This document shows, in pieces, positions 44,640 to 57,056 of a stretch of 64,000 nucleotides of DNA; the first letter of the stretch is position 1; every line of letters begins with the position of its first letter. A program made the position numbers and the translations under genes. The notes beneath the pieces are model-generated. The model worked only from the letters and a program-made list of their open reading frames with translations. It did no database searches and was not told where the DNA came from. Location: the NCBI GenBank assembly GCA_021234155.1, contig JAJEKV010000010.1, positions 8,774,260 to 8,838,259 on the forward strand, in the 5' to 3' direction. This stretch comes from Isoetes taiwanensis (lineage: Eukaryota; Streptophyta; Lycopodiopsida; Isoetales; Isoetaceae).

Positions 44640-45960
44640 GAGTCCTCAACCGCACGTCTCATTCTTATTGAATCATATTATGTACAATGAAGAAGGGCAT
44701 GAATGAAGAAGGTCGTGTTCTTCATCTTCAATCATGTTGCCTTCACAAAACAAGCAAAGCCTTTCTTTCCTTGGAATTTTCATCCATCTACCTGTCTCAA
44801 ATCTCAAGTAATGAGAGTTGAGCCTATACCTTGCAATGGCTTTCCTGAACATGGAGATATTTTCAGCTAATCTTGTTTCGTGTATATTAACGTTGGGTTA
44901 ATCTCTTACTGACAAAACTCCATCTATGTACCCTTTTCTTGCCATAGTTTCTCAATGACCTTGGTCTGAACCAGGTCGTGAATCCCTTTGTCTATGGTAG
45001 GCCAATTATGTTCTTCCAATTTCCAATTGTATAACCACTCTTTCACTTCTCGGAACCACCCTCAGTTGTGTGCAGTTTGTAAAGCTGGCTCTCCTCTAGT
45101 AACTTGCTGACATATGATAATGTTTGGCACAAAGCTTCGGCCTCCAAGGGAAGCATCCCTACCTCTGCTAAAGTCATTGCGTAAGGCACTTGTTTTTTTA
45201 TCCCAAGTTCTTCTAGAAGGAAGAGTTTGAGCACTCCTTCAATCTTCTCCCACATCTGGCCTGGTATAGGTAGTCCCCAAATTGGGCAGCCGTAGAGCAG
45301 TACAGTTTGTACCAGGGGTGCAAAAAAGCATTTTCTCGAGCTTTCTGCTTGCTAACCTAGCTTTATGGCATCTTTGCAGCATGCCATACAGGGCATGGTT
45401 GCCACCTGTAACGTGTTTTTAAATGAAAATCTTCCGGCTGTAATTTGGGCAAAATTCCAATCCTAGATATTTGTAAACGTGGATGAATACCAGCTGCTCA
45501 GTTTGATAAATGAAATCTAGTTTCAGAATCGCATCACTTGCCATACATTTGAACTTGGATAAGTTGGCCTTCATCCCGGCCTTCATGCATTTGTTTGCGC
45601 GAAGGAGGACCAGGTTGTCTAGATGTGTTTGTAATCCTTGTGGATTTTCCGCAAGAAGGAATACATCATCTGCATATATCAGGAGTTGAATCAGAAAGTT
45701 TCCGAACTGTGCCCCAGCTTGTCCCTTGAATCTAAGCCATTCTTCTAAAAGTTAAAAGCCCAAAGAGCATGGAAGATAAGGGATAGTCATGTTTCATGCC
45801 CACCATATTTTTAATCTCATCTGGTAGCTTAAAGGGGGGTTTTTTAATTACTTCCACAATTTGGCAACTGATCCACGTATATTCTCTGAGGCCTAACTCT
45901 GAGGCCCTATAGACTAAATCAAAGGTCTTTTAGAATACAATGAAGGTTGTGTACAATGAT
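44640..45960 (-). mobile_element. LINE fragment (RT and C-terminal zinc domain)
   Basis: Minus-strand translation gives YTWISCQIVEVIKKPPFKLP near 45890, a degenerate GMKHDYPLSSMLFGLL where functional LINEs have GV-QG-PLSP-LF, LLIYADDVFLLAENPQGLQT (45700-45620, catalytic YADD), AGMKANLSKFKCMAS, HVYKYLGLEF (45480), PYAMTLAEVGMLPLEAEAL (45190-45120) and the C-terminal HYLRFETGRWMKIPRKERLC with FCEGNMIEDEEHDLLHSCP (44830-44700). Stops and frameshifts occur. The 5' part with the endonuclease is missing. Confidence 0.88.
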
Positions 45961-47130
45961 TTTTTGGGGCGTTTAGTTCTCTCCATTAGCACTGGAGTGA
46001 TAAAATGTGATCGTAAGTACTGTAATCCTTGTGGAAGGTGCTGATGACAAAGAATCAACTAATATGCTACAAAAAAAGGGTATATGATTGAAGGATTAGT
46101 GCCACATGCCAATATTGTTTGAGTTTTCTCGATTTTGATGGGATAGTTCAACTTCACTCTTCCGAGAAATTTCCTGCATAAAGACCATTGTTGATAAGGT
46201 CTTATGTAAAATGGATTTGTGATTAATATTTGTTTGTTACTTATAAAGCTCTATCAAATACGAATACCTTAACTGCAACATGTAGATCATCTAGCTTGGT
46301 ATTTGGCTCCAGTATTGCATCCTTCAAGTTCCCATGGGAAATTGGTCGGTCAAGTTCCAGTATAGGTGAAAAAAAATCTGCAAGAAGCTACAAACTCTTT
46401 GAGTTGCTAATGCCTTACAAAATAGCTTAAAGAAAGAGTTATATATCTAACATTAATAATACCTAAAACAGATGCAACTCCCACATGCTTAGCAGTTTAT
46501 GTCTGCTTTATTGAATGATGAGCGAGGAACTAGCTCCGATGGACTTGTAGCATTTCTTTGACTCTTGGACATATTTCAAAAAAGCCAACTTATTGGTTGC
46601 AAAACTTGGATAATTGAGAATGTGGATTACAATCTTCACGGACCGAATGAGTTGATCAGGATACAACCATTTAGCATCAAAAGAAGAAACTTATAAGTTA
46701 CCACTTTTAGCATCAGAAGAAGAAACTGTAAGCGTAGAATGTTTTCTTCAAGACCAGGTGCCGAGCGGTGAATGGGATAAAGTGGAGCAAATGCTAAAGC
46801 CAAAGGGAGTTCCGAAAATGTTTGTTCAAATCAAAATAAAAAGCCACGACCTGGAAACAAAGAATTTCAAATCTCCTACTATTACTCTTAGCTCTACAAC
46901 AATCTCAGTTATCCAAACCTAAATCAGAGAAAATATGCACCATCCATACGAAAGATTGCAGCGCATATTCCAACTTCACATACTCCGCCCCTAGGGTTTT
47001 GGGCAATCCACAAATAGAGGGCATTTCAACAAATTGCCCTTTAAGAAATTCACATAAATATTGGGCATTCACAAAATTTATTCAAAGAATAAATTTCGAG
47101 TGTTTGGTATCGAATTATAGGACCACTATT
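45961..47130. other. Intergenic, no recognised gene
   Basis: A/T-rich, with only short frames on both strands. Nothing recognisable. Confidence 0.5.
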
Positions 47131-47134
47131 AACT

Positions 47135-47240
47135 ATTATGAAGGGGATAAACACCCCTGAGAGCCCATTACCTCAGATAAAGCCGCCCCCTTGGCAGAAG
47201 CTTTTCTCGAGGTAATGGGGGCAGTGGGTGTTTATCCCCT
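47135..47240. repeat. Foldback hairpin
   Basis: AAGGGGATAAACACCCCTGA with CCCATTACCTC at the left pairs with GAGGTAATGGGGGCAG and TGGGTGTTTATCCCCTTT at the right. Arms are about 38 bp with a few mismatches and a 30-bp loop. It resembles a small foldback element in the 3' flank of the UMP kinase gene. Confidence 0.8.
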
Positions 47241-47264
47241 TTAACAGGCAAGCTGCCTCATCCA

Positions 47265-47392
47265 TTGCTGGATTATCGAGGTTCGGCAGGCAGCAGATGG
47301 GTTATCGAGGTTTGGGAGGCTGCACAGCTCGATTATCGAGAGGTTCGGGCTGTCCAGATCGATTATCATAGGTTTGGGGATGTCCCTCCCAG
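47265..47392. repeat. Four-copy minisatellite, ~31 bp unit
   Basis: GGATTATCGAGGTTCGGCAG, GGTTATCGAGGTTTGGGAGG, GATTATCGAGAGGTTCGGGC and GATTATCATAGGTTTGGGGA are successive units. It lies directly beside the foldback hairpin. Confidence 0.8.
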
Positions 47393-47977
47393 AAGTTTGC
47401 TTGCCCTGTCCACCGTTGTGCACGCTGTTGTGCCTCCCAGAAGTTTTGATTGCCTGTTATGCCCTATCACAGGGCATGAATCAATGGCCAGGAATGCTTG
47501 GATCCAAACGCCTGCCGGTTAAAGTAACATAAATTTAAAACAAAGGCAGCTTATTGGATACAACCACTTTTGTAAAGGCAAATTCTATACAGAAAGACAT
47601 TAGTATTAAAGTACTAGACCCCCCAATAATAAAGCAGAATCTGTCTACCATTGCAGATTTACAAAACGGAGCAAGGCCCCTACAAGTCGATTGTATTTGT
47701 CAAGATGCCCCACCAGCATCCAACAAGCGGCTCTCACAGATCTCCACAGACAAACAAAATGAACCAATATGGCTCCAGGAAACCATAGTTTCATGCTGGA
47801 TGGCTAGCTGATCTTTTCCGCATTTTTTTTTTAATCTCCAACAGTGAAATTCGCTGATCACGCCTGTAAGAGTGTGCAATAATCAGGGGAGTTCATTTAC
47901 GCGTCCTGCCCTTTGCTTGCTTGGATCCCAATTATGCACGGTGTATTTAAGTCGGGAGTCAACGACAACTAAAAAAT

Positions 47978-49763
<1,786 letters not shown>

Positions 49764-49913
49764 AGCTTGGAGCATAGGACACTCATTCTATGGACAATGT
49801 AAAGTTCGTCATAAAATCTCCGCAAGCCCATTCCTCTGCAGAATTGCTCCATTTTTTTGATGTTATATGTTGTTGTATTTCAGGTTAGGGTTTAGCAAGG
49901 TTGAAGATGGTGT

Positions 49914-50054
49914 AGATAACGCCCTGGCCGGAGGGCGTTACCGAAAAAAAATATTGAGGCATGACTAAACTAGGGATCGGCGGATGTTACTTCGATGACT
50001 CCGCCAGCACCTCATGAGAAATCAAAGTTTTTGGGTTCCGGTGGAAGTATGGTT

Positions 50055-50106
<52 letters not shown>

Positions 50107-50132
50107 TTGCGACGTAATTTGACTCAACACGG

Positions 50133-50171
<39 letters not shown>

Positions 50172-50455
50172 TTGGGAGCTCTTTCTTGATTCTATGGGTG
50201 GTGGTGCATGGCCATTCTTAGTTGATGGAGTGATTTGTCTGGTTAATTCCGATAATGAACGAGACCTCAGCCTGCAACTAGCTATGTGAAGGTCTTCCTT
50301 TGCGGCCAGCTTCTTAGAGGGACTATTCACGTCTAGTGGATGGAAGTTTGAGGCAATAACAGGTCTGTGATGCCCTTAGATGTTCTGGGCCGCACGCGCG
50401 CTACACTGATGAATTCAACGAGTGCATGCCCCGGGCCGATAGGCTCGGGCAACCT

Positions 50456-50491
<36 letters not shown>

Positions 50492-50641
50492 GTTATTGAT
50501 CTTCAACGAGGAATTCCTAGTAAGTGCGAGTCATCAACTCGCGTTGACTCGGGCGAGCTACCCCGAGCCACGCCTGAGCCATTTTGGCTATGCCGAATTT
50601 TTTATTTTTGAGGTATATGCCCGAGGGCCAGGGCGTTATCT
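49914..50641 (+). mobile_element. Element with 16-bp inverted ends enclosing an 18S rRNA fragment
   Basis: AGATAACGCCCTGGCC (49914-49929) is the exact reverse complement of GGCCAGGGCGTTATCT (50626-50641). Nearly all of the interior is 18S rRNA sequence. No flanking target duplication is visible. The left end also forms a small hairpin (TAACGCCCT...AGGGCGTTA, 49917-49940). It may be a non-autonomous DNA element that captured rDNA, or an rDNA fragment framed by inverted repeats. The insertion type cannot be set from one copy. Confidence 0.65.
49964..50549 (+). pseudogene. 18S rRNA fragment (3' half)
   Basis: The sequence follows nuclear 18S rRNA from AAACTAGGGATCGGCGGATG through GAAACTTAAAGGAATTGACG, CAACACGGGGAAACTTACCA, TTCTTGATTCTATGGGTGGT, AACAGGTCTGTGATGCCC, GGCCGCACGCGCGCTACACT and GAGGAATTCCTAGTAAGTGC, ending at ACTCGCGTTGACT. 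Deletions (for example in the CTAGCTATG...GGCCAGC part) and substitutions show it is not functional. The 5' half and the last about 100 nt are absent. Confidence 0.93.
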
Positions 50642-50679
50642 CCCTGAACGCACTGGTCTGAGGGTTTGCGCCCTGGGCC

Positions 50680-50745
50680 AGAAGCAGGGGCGCCGGATCT
50701 TCGAAGCAGGGGTGCCGAATCTTGGAAGCAGGGGTCAGAAGCAGG
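50680..50745. repeat. Short repeats of GAAGCAGGGG
   Basis: GAAGCAGGGGCGCCGGATCT, GAAGCAGGGGTGCCGAATCT and GAAGCAGGGGTCAG occur in succession, followed by GAAGCAGGTG. They sit just before a possible start codon at 50762. Confidence 0.75.
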
Positions 50746-50761
50746 TGTGGCTACAGTCGGA

Positions 50762-51715
50762 ATGGAGATAGAGAAGCAGAAAGCAGAAGTAGCAGCCGAA
50801 ATGGAGCCTTCATTTTCTTTAGATTGTGATCTATCCTTTGAAGATTATTCTATTGCTCACAATTCATCAATGCCTAAACAGCAGGAAAAAAGTATTGAAG
50901 TGAATAAAACATCTCCTAAGAAGAGCAAGAAGGGCCAGAAGAGGAGCAATGCAGGAGTTGCAAAGAAATCTCGAGTTTCTTTAGAAATGTCGTCAGTTGA
51001 TGTGATGCCAGTAGATTTCATTGACTCTTATTTCAGATGTTCAAGAATTTGGTAAGAGATCAGGTTTTCTTGATGTTGATGTTTCAAGCATGGCTGTAAG
51101 TATGAAGAAGGCAGCTAGTACAGAGAGAAAGAATCTTGCTTATGCTGAGAGATATTATGAATGGAGGAGAGAATATGGTGGAAAATTGTTTGGTGTGTCT
51201 TCATCCTTTTAAAAACCCATTCAGGACTTCAATACAGTGAAAATTCGTGAGTTTGTCCAGCATCTTGTATATTTTCTTCAACAAATTGTGCAAAGAAATG
51301 GGAAGGCTTATAAAGCATCAACTATAAGAGATTTCTCGGCTACTTTTGAAAGGTAATATCTCTGATATTCTTAGTTTAGGTCAATTATTACAGTCTTATA
51401 ATAGTTTAATAGTAGATATGAGTATTTTATTTAAGTTTTTATGCAGCTTGAATTTTTTAATAGCATGATTTGGGAGCAAATTTAAAGGCTGATTTAATCT
51501 TCAGGTTGTTGTGGGAAGGACGAAATGAACGTATTCGTAACACATGTCAGGATGAGCCAGATATTAATGTGTTTGAGCCTCCATTTTTTGCTCTGGCAAG
51601 AGATGCAGCTAACAAAGTCATAGCAGATATTATGGCCAACCAACGAAGAAACCTAGATTCCTCCAATATGATAACTGATAAGGTCAATTTGAGTGTTCTG
51701 CAGTACATTAACTAG
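50762..51715 (+). pseudogene. Unknown gene relic, tyrosine-recombinase-core-like
   Basis: The ATG at 50762 opens MEIEKQKAEVAAEMEPSFSL followed by a Lys-rich basic stretch (KTSPKKSKKGQKRSNAG). After a frame change near 51035, where TTTCAG could be an acceptor, comes FGKRSGFLDVDVSSMAVSMK, RKNLAYAERYYEWRREYGGK, a stop, then EFVQHLVYFLQQIVQRNGKA with YKASTIRDFSATFER. A later exon-like frame (51470-51715) reads DLGANLKADLIFRLLWEGRN and ALARDAANKVIADIM. The 'L-x-FL-x5-NG-x-YKASTIRDF' part resembles the core-binding region of Crypton-derived proteins (ZMYM/DUF3504-like). The resemblance is weak, and no catalytic domain is seen. Confidence 0.45.
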
Positions 51716-51915
51716 ATGCTTTATAATATGCAAGTAGGCAAGTCCATAGATGCCCTTGCTGTCTGCAATGAGATAGAAAAAGCCCCAAACATATCGACTT
51801 ATTTTACTCTATTCATAGGTTTACAAACAAAGGATTTCATGAAGATGCAATCCGACTGTTTTAGGAATATTAACAGGCAGGCTTGAGGCCAGATGTCGTT
51901 CTTTATAGTGTTTTC
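51716..51915 (+). pseudogene. Pentatricopeptide repeat (PPR) relic
   Basis: In shifting plus-strand frames the sequence gives ALAVCNEIEKAPNISTYFTL and GFHEDAIRLF followed by QAGLRPDVVLYSV. The spacing and residues (G-x2-EDAIRLF ... AGLRPDVVLYSV) are those of plant PPR motifs, which bind RNA in plastids and mitochondria. Two stops interrupt it. Only about two repeats remain. Confidence 0.65.
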
Positions 51916-52440
51916 CCTTTTCCCCTTTTCCGGCCCGTTTCTTTTTCTTCATCTTCCTATATCATTTTCACTTTCCTCTTCCACATTTTGGCTATCAGAT
52001 TGAGTGAATCGTATTGAAGCGAGAGTCGAGATGAATTATTAGCTGAAGACATGCACACATCATCTTCACCGTTGGTCGATCAAATCCTCGACCGTCTGAT
52101 CTAGGGCAAGATTGAAGACACATGGTATAACATTATAATGCTACTACTAGGTTTTTTTTTCTGGTTTTGGCAGTGGGTAATGGCACGAGTTCTTTGGCGG
52201 TGGGCAACGCAGAAGGAATACCATTACACTGGATATGGCGGCACCATAGACCCTTCTCTATTGTGGCTATCAGGTTTAAGAAATGGCTAACTATCCCTCT
52301 CCAGCAGATTTCACAGAGGACTCCGGCATTTTCATCAATTTTGTCGCCGTACTTTCGGCATTGCTTTAGTTTCGGGTGTTTAGTCTGGTTCAGCCAGTCC
52401 GATTTTTTTCAAGCAGGAGCTAAAGAACCAGGTAAAAGCA
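51916..52440. other. Intergenic, no recognised gene
   Basis: A frame at 52167-52460 has no motif. CGACCGTCTGAT-like and pyrimidine-rich stretches (TTTTCCCTTTTCCCCTTTTC near 51910) occur. No repeat family recognised. Confidence 0.45.
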
Positions 52441-52865
52441 TCGTTCTGCTAGGATACTAGAATGTGCATCAATTTGGTTAAGACTGAGATGCTCCTGACC
52501 TCAAAGGCAGACTTGCTTCACTTATCAAGGTCAAAGTGTGGAAGTGATGTGGACATATACGTACATGGGAGTGGAATTCACTACTACCATGTACTAAGGT
52601 GATACAGGCCTTGACACAGGCTAGAGGGCTTTATATGCAATGTAGAACAACTGTTACAGAGCAGAGCTTTATGACGGCATCGCTAATTACACTTGCTCAG
52701 TTGTTTTGGTGGACTCAACTCTTCTATGTGGAGTGGAAGTATGGGGCCCAGTGATAAACCTTGCCACTTGGGATGACTTGGAACGTGTTCAAAAGGCCTT
52801 TCTGACTCGAGCAATGGGAGTCAAATCCCAGATCCCATATCTTAAAGAAAAATTTGAACTATCAT
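52441..52865 (+). mobile_element. LINE fragment (RT thumb and connection)
   Basis: Plus-strand translation gives CINLVKTEMLLTS (the 'VN-x2-KTK' block), VHGSGIHYYHV-like sequence where 'Y-YLG' is expected, ALTQARGLYMQCRT-like, then LLCGVEVWGPVINLATWDDL and ERVQKAFLTRAMGVKSQIPY (52730-52850). The last block has a counterpart in the minus-strand LINE fragments of the window. Both ends are missing. Confidence 0.8.
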
Positions 52866-53764
52866 TATCAACAAGAAGATTTTAACTACATTAATGAACA
52901 CTTTACACCAAATTGGTTTATACAAAAAATTATTTTCATGCAAAATTATCTTAATACAAAATTACAAGCTCCTAAGGCTTGTCTTTCCGGACCCTCCTAG
53001 CCAAATGGAAGTCCTTCGGCCGAATCAGAAGAGATGTTAACCAACAACTATATCACTGTTAACTTCTTCGCATGGATGGCACATAAGTTGCCTTCCTCGA
53101 AGAGCTGTACCAGCTCTGCCTCTACTGCCTCTTGCAAAGATCAGACCGTTAGGGGTGTACCCTATAATCGGGCTGCCCTTAACATAGTTTTGGTCGTTTT
53201 GCTTGCAATGCCAATTGTTGTACCTCTTCCACCTCCAGAGGTACTCCTAGTACGTTTTCTTTCTTCTCTCAAATTTGCGGTCCTGCTTTAGCATGAACTC
53301 GCGCTCTCCCGCCTTCTGCTTCTTCACCACCTTGGGTGGCTTGGGCCACTTTGGCTAAGGTGGCCAGGCGTCGGGGTTTGAGATCTCCCCGACGTCTACT
53401 TCTGGCTCCTCCTTATTTTTGCCGCCTTCTTCCTCCACCTCTTCATCCTCGTCCTCCTTTTCGTCGACTTGCTTCCGACGAGGTTCTTCGATGTGGACGG
53501 TTCCTTTGGGCTTATCTTGGTCCCTTTTGGACTGCTTCTCCCTTCTCCTGTCCTCCTTCTCTCGCTCCCTGTTCTTTCTTGTCGCTCGATCTTCTGGCCA
53601 CTCTTCCACCTTCTCCTTCCCCTTCTTTTTTTGGGGCCAACCTGTGCTTGATGGTGCTCCTCCTCCTGCTGCTGCCCACAATGTTGCACCTCCTCCTCAT
53701 GCTGCTCCTCTTGGCTAGGCGAGGGCGTGCCGAGCTCGGCTGTTTTGCCCGTCCGCTGTGTAGC

Positions 53765-53958
53765 TGATAGAATCCAGTGAGCTCATGAAGAATGTAAAGA
53801 AAGATGCAAGATACAAGCGCAAGCTAACCAATGCTATGGAGTGAATCAACTAGTATGAGGTATTGACTATGGCTAATATATGGAGTGCCATGTCAGCAAC
53901 AAATGATGATTTCGGCATGCAGTCATCAACGCACATGGAGTATGATAATACTCTAACA
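53765..53958 (-). repeat. 3' LTR of the nested element
   Basis: TG...CA ends. It is nearly identical to the LTR at 56863-57056, differing by a few substitutions and small indels (for example GGTATTGACT against GGCGTGACT). Confidence 0.95.
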
Positions 53959-54022
53959 TCCCCCGATGGCGTGCATGGCTGAAAACCAAAAAGAAAAAAA
54001 AATAAACTACATCCCCCCGAGA

Positions 54023-54796
54023 TCAAGCGGTGCTCATAAGATAGAGCAAACTCAACCAGGATATAAGCCACGACTGGCATTTGACTTTGGTTTTGAACCA
54101 AATCTTCCTGCCCCTGTACCATTCTCTTTGTTTGTGAATCTCTTGTAGTGCAGAATCACTATACTGAAAATTTCTGCTCAATAATTCTAGTCTTGAAACC
54201 TGCTGCGAGTCAGGTACTTGTACTTCTGACACGTTCGCAAATATATCCATCCAAGGAACCAACTCAAAAACCAATTCATCTTTGAAATCTAGAGTATGCC
54301 CTTGATGCGCAAATACTTCATCGCAAAAAACCAGAGAAGCGTGTGACAAATGATCATTCCTTAATGGAAACCATTCCAACTTCTGATGCATGCTTTCGTA
54401 ACAATCTATAGAATGTGTGCTAGTACATTCAAAAATCAATGCAGTTGCAGCATAGTCTGTTATGGACATGATGCTTTGCGCCATTGAAGATAAACCAGCA
54501 ACATCGATAAAATTATCAATAAAAGGTACCTCTAACTGCTGAATGATATCTTGTGATGCTTTCTCTACTATACCACATGAATCTAAGTCTTCTAACCCGA
54601 GAATATGGTATTTATTGTCATATGCATCTCGATATTCACTTCCATAAAGCTGACAATCATTGTCTACCTCATTGTTGTCTTGTAAAATGGTCCTAGCTGC
54701 ATCTCTATGTGCTGCAACATCATTCCAGATCTTCTTGATCAAAAACCAATCATTACCTGAGAAGGCATCCCTAACTGCAACTTCAGTAATCTCTGA
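54023..54796 (-). CDS. Unknown ORF of the nested LTR element
   Basis: The minus-strand frame is open for about 257 codons. It starts after a stop near 54796 and has no ATG at its head; TEVAVRDAFSGNDWFLIKKI is its first clear stretch. It continues WNDVAAHRDAARTILQDNNE, PFIDNFIDVAGLSSMAQSIM, HQKLEWFPLRNDHLSHASLV and ends in a basic, Trp-rich tail (REWYRGRKIWFKTKVK). It is acidic in the middle and lacks retroviral motifs. It may be a captured host gene piece that became element cargo, with an upstream exon in 54800-56600. No family is recognised. Confidence 0.5.
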   Translation of the reverse strand, partial: SEITEVAVRDAFSGNDWFLIKKIWNDVAAHRDAARTILQDNNEVDNDCQLYGSEYRDAYDNKYHILGLEDLDSCGIVEKASQDIIQQLEVPFIDNFIDVAGLSSMAQSIMSITDYAATALIFECTSTHSIDCYESMHQKLEWFPLRNDHLSHASLVFCDEVFAHQGHTLDFKDELVFELVPWMDIFANVSEVQVPDSQQVSRLELLSRNFQYSDSALQEIHKQREWYRGRKIWFKTKVKCQSWLISWLSLLYLMSTA

Positions 54797-56843
54797 GAAT
54801 TAGTTGTATCTTGATTTTCTCTATACATGAAAGAATCTGAATCTTCAAGAACCTGAGCTATACTTTGATGATCATCTTGTTCTTGCGCAGATTTGTATGG
54901 CTTTTGAAAACAGAGAATATATTAGACTGCTCCATGAATCTCTCATTTCCAATGCCTGCTAGCATATCCCCAAGAGGTCCAAACAAATTCATATTATCAT
55001 CAACAAGATTAGCAACTGGTAAGATCAAGAAATCAGCTGAGTTTTGTTCTTCATAAATTTTTACCAGGGTTGACTCTCATTGTTTCTCTTTCTTTTGCCT
55101 TTTGTTTTTCTTCTTCTTGTAAGAGAAACCTGCACTTGAGTTTCTGTCTCAGACTTTCCAAAATAACCCTGCTCAACTGGAGATTTTTGTTGCTTCTTCT
55201 TATGTTGATTATCCTGCTCCAATTCAGCTCTCAAGTAGTCCCAGTGCTCTTGGGAACTACAAAATGTAGCTTGCTAAATCTTTAAACTCAAAGGATATTC
55301 TATAGTTAGCTTTATAGATTTTGAAACTAGATAGTCCTTATCAAAAGTAATCTCAGTTGTCCTCTTGCAACACGCCACAAATCTTGTGAAATTAAAGCCC
55401 AGATCATGTGAAATCTCCATTCTTCATAGTTTTGACCATTTAGAAACTTATCTTTCAGCGGAGCTACAATCTCGTACAACCCCTCTCGAATCATCATAAA
55501 CTCCTAGAGTGCTACCCAAATCTAATCAGCTCCTTTGTGACAAATATCATTACTGTCCTTACCCTGCAGATTGATCTGGGTCTGATGCAATTGAATAATC
55601 TAACAAGAACTAAGGGCCATCGAGAACTCCAAATCTCTCAAACATTTTTTGCATCAAGAACCCCAAATCTGTCAAATATTTTCTGCACAATATCTCCTGT
55701 GCCTTCGCTACTAACACAAGAGCTGCTGTCTAATGTGGAAAGACCAATTTTGGCCATCGCCTCATTTGGATCACCGGAAATAGGTTAAAATATCTTGGCC
55801 GAAAAACCTCAGATCCACAGATATGCAAACATCCTAACTCCAGTTCCAGCATCTACACGAAAATTTTCAACAGAAACTAACGCCACATGGCATATAGAAA
55901 CTCGTGGCAAGATGCAAGCTGGTAAAGTCGACCAACAGACCTAGGACACAACTGCAGATCCAAACCCTAATGCTACGTCCAAACAACTTAAATTAGAGCC
56001 CAAGGGATGAGAGATGCAGAAAGAGCCGAGGTCCGGCAAAGAAGATCAAAAGATCGGGCAGCAAATCCCCAAAGAATTTACCAAGCCAAAAATAACTCCG
56101 GCATGCAATATTTGTTTCTCTTTTTACCAAAAACAGAGTCTACAACCTTTCGTTAACAAAAACGTCAACAAATTTCAAAATATGCCAGCGTACTTTACCA
56201 ATGGCACAAATCCAGACTCCAAATTATCGCCCAACTACAGATTCGACAATATCCACTCGGCAGAACTCAGATCGAAAGCAAACCTAGGCCGATCCAAACA
56301 ATGCGGATCGGTTGTCGGTTTGCAAAACTCCCATCTATGCCCCCGTAGCTTGCACAATTTTGTCCAATTGTCAAGACTCGGTCTAGCCTGTGTTTGCACC
56401 ATCTACAAGATTCCCGGTCCAAACAAGATTGATATCAAATGAATTTGCACCTCAATCCGGCTCTCTATAACCGTAAAATGTACAGATCCGCCAATCTCGA
56501 TGAAAATTTTACAACTCTTTCTTGCAAAATCATAGCAAGAAGTATACCTAAATGCTTGCAAATCGTAGCCAGTTCTTGGCTTGCCATCTTCCACTAAATC
56601 TTCACTAAGAAATGAATCCGTTTTTCAAAGAAGATGTAAAGGCAAAAGTCTGCCTTTCGGTTAATTGATCTTGCAAGAAACTCTTGCCAAGAAACCAGCC
56701 GAATTCCTCCGATCCAGATTACACCGGGATGTTGCATGTGTCAATCTGATCCAAATTTCTTGAAAGCTTGGCTCCTAAAGCAAATTTTTCTTGAAAATTT
56801 TTGCTGATCAAAACCAGATCGATCCTACACTCTCTTCCTTCTT
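54797..56843 (-). other. Interior of the nested element, no recognised domain
   Basis: The minus strand has short frames only, one from 56594 (MEDGKPRTGYDLQAFRYTSC), close to the PBS where an ORF would be expected to begin. None contains a gag, protease, integrase or RT motif. Confidence 0.55.
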
Positions 56844-56862
56844 CATGTAGGCTCTGATACCA
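56844..56862 (-). other. PBS of the nested element
   Basis: The minus strand reads TGGTATCAGAGCCTACATG, the familiar initiator-tRNA-Met PBS of plant copia elements, abutting the LTR. Confidence 0.93.
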
Positions 56863-57056
56863 TGATAGAATCCAGTGAGCTCATGAAGAATGTAAAGAAA
56901 GATGCAAGATACAAGCGCAAGCTAATCAATGCTATGGAGTGAATCAACTAGTATGAGGCGTGACTATGGCTAATATATGGAGTGCCATGTCAGCAACAAA
57001 TGATGACTCAGCATGCACAGTCATCAACACACATGGAGTATGATAATACTCTAACA
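56863..57056 (-). repeat. 5' LTR of the nested element
   Basis: Same ends and length as the left LTR, with the PBS directly adjacent at 56862 and below on the minus strand. Confidence 0.95.

Larger units (their letters stand above)
53765..57056 (-). mobile_element. Non-autonomous copia-type LTR element nested in the gypsy element
   Basis: The LTRs are 194 bp each (53765-53958 and 56863-57056), TGATAGAATC to CTCTAACA. GTAGC target duplications are at 53760-53764 and 57057-57061. The PBS TGGTATCAGAGCCTACATG lies on the minus strand against the right LTR, and the PPT-like ATCGGGGGA against the left one, so the element reads on the minus strand. No gag, protease, integrase or RT is recognisable in 2.9 kb of interior. 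It holds one long unknown ORF and thus depends on another element's enzymes. Confidence 0.93.

Noticed and set aside
47265-47392. CRISPR-like array
   Set aside because: Units are contiguous and degenerate without spacers, in a plant nuclear context; it is a minisatellite.
49964-50549. Functional rRNA gene
   Set aside because: Only the 3' half is present, with internal deletions; it is a relic.
53336-53767. 143-codon plus-strand frame rich in Leu and Pro
   Set aside because: It is the antisense of the Lys/Glu-rich linker of the second H3-like ORF.
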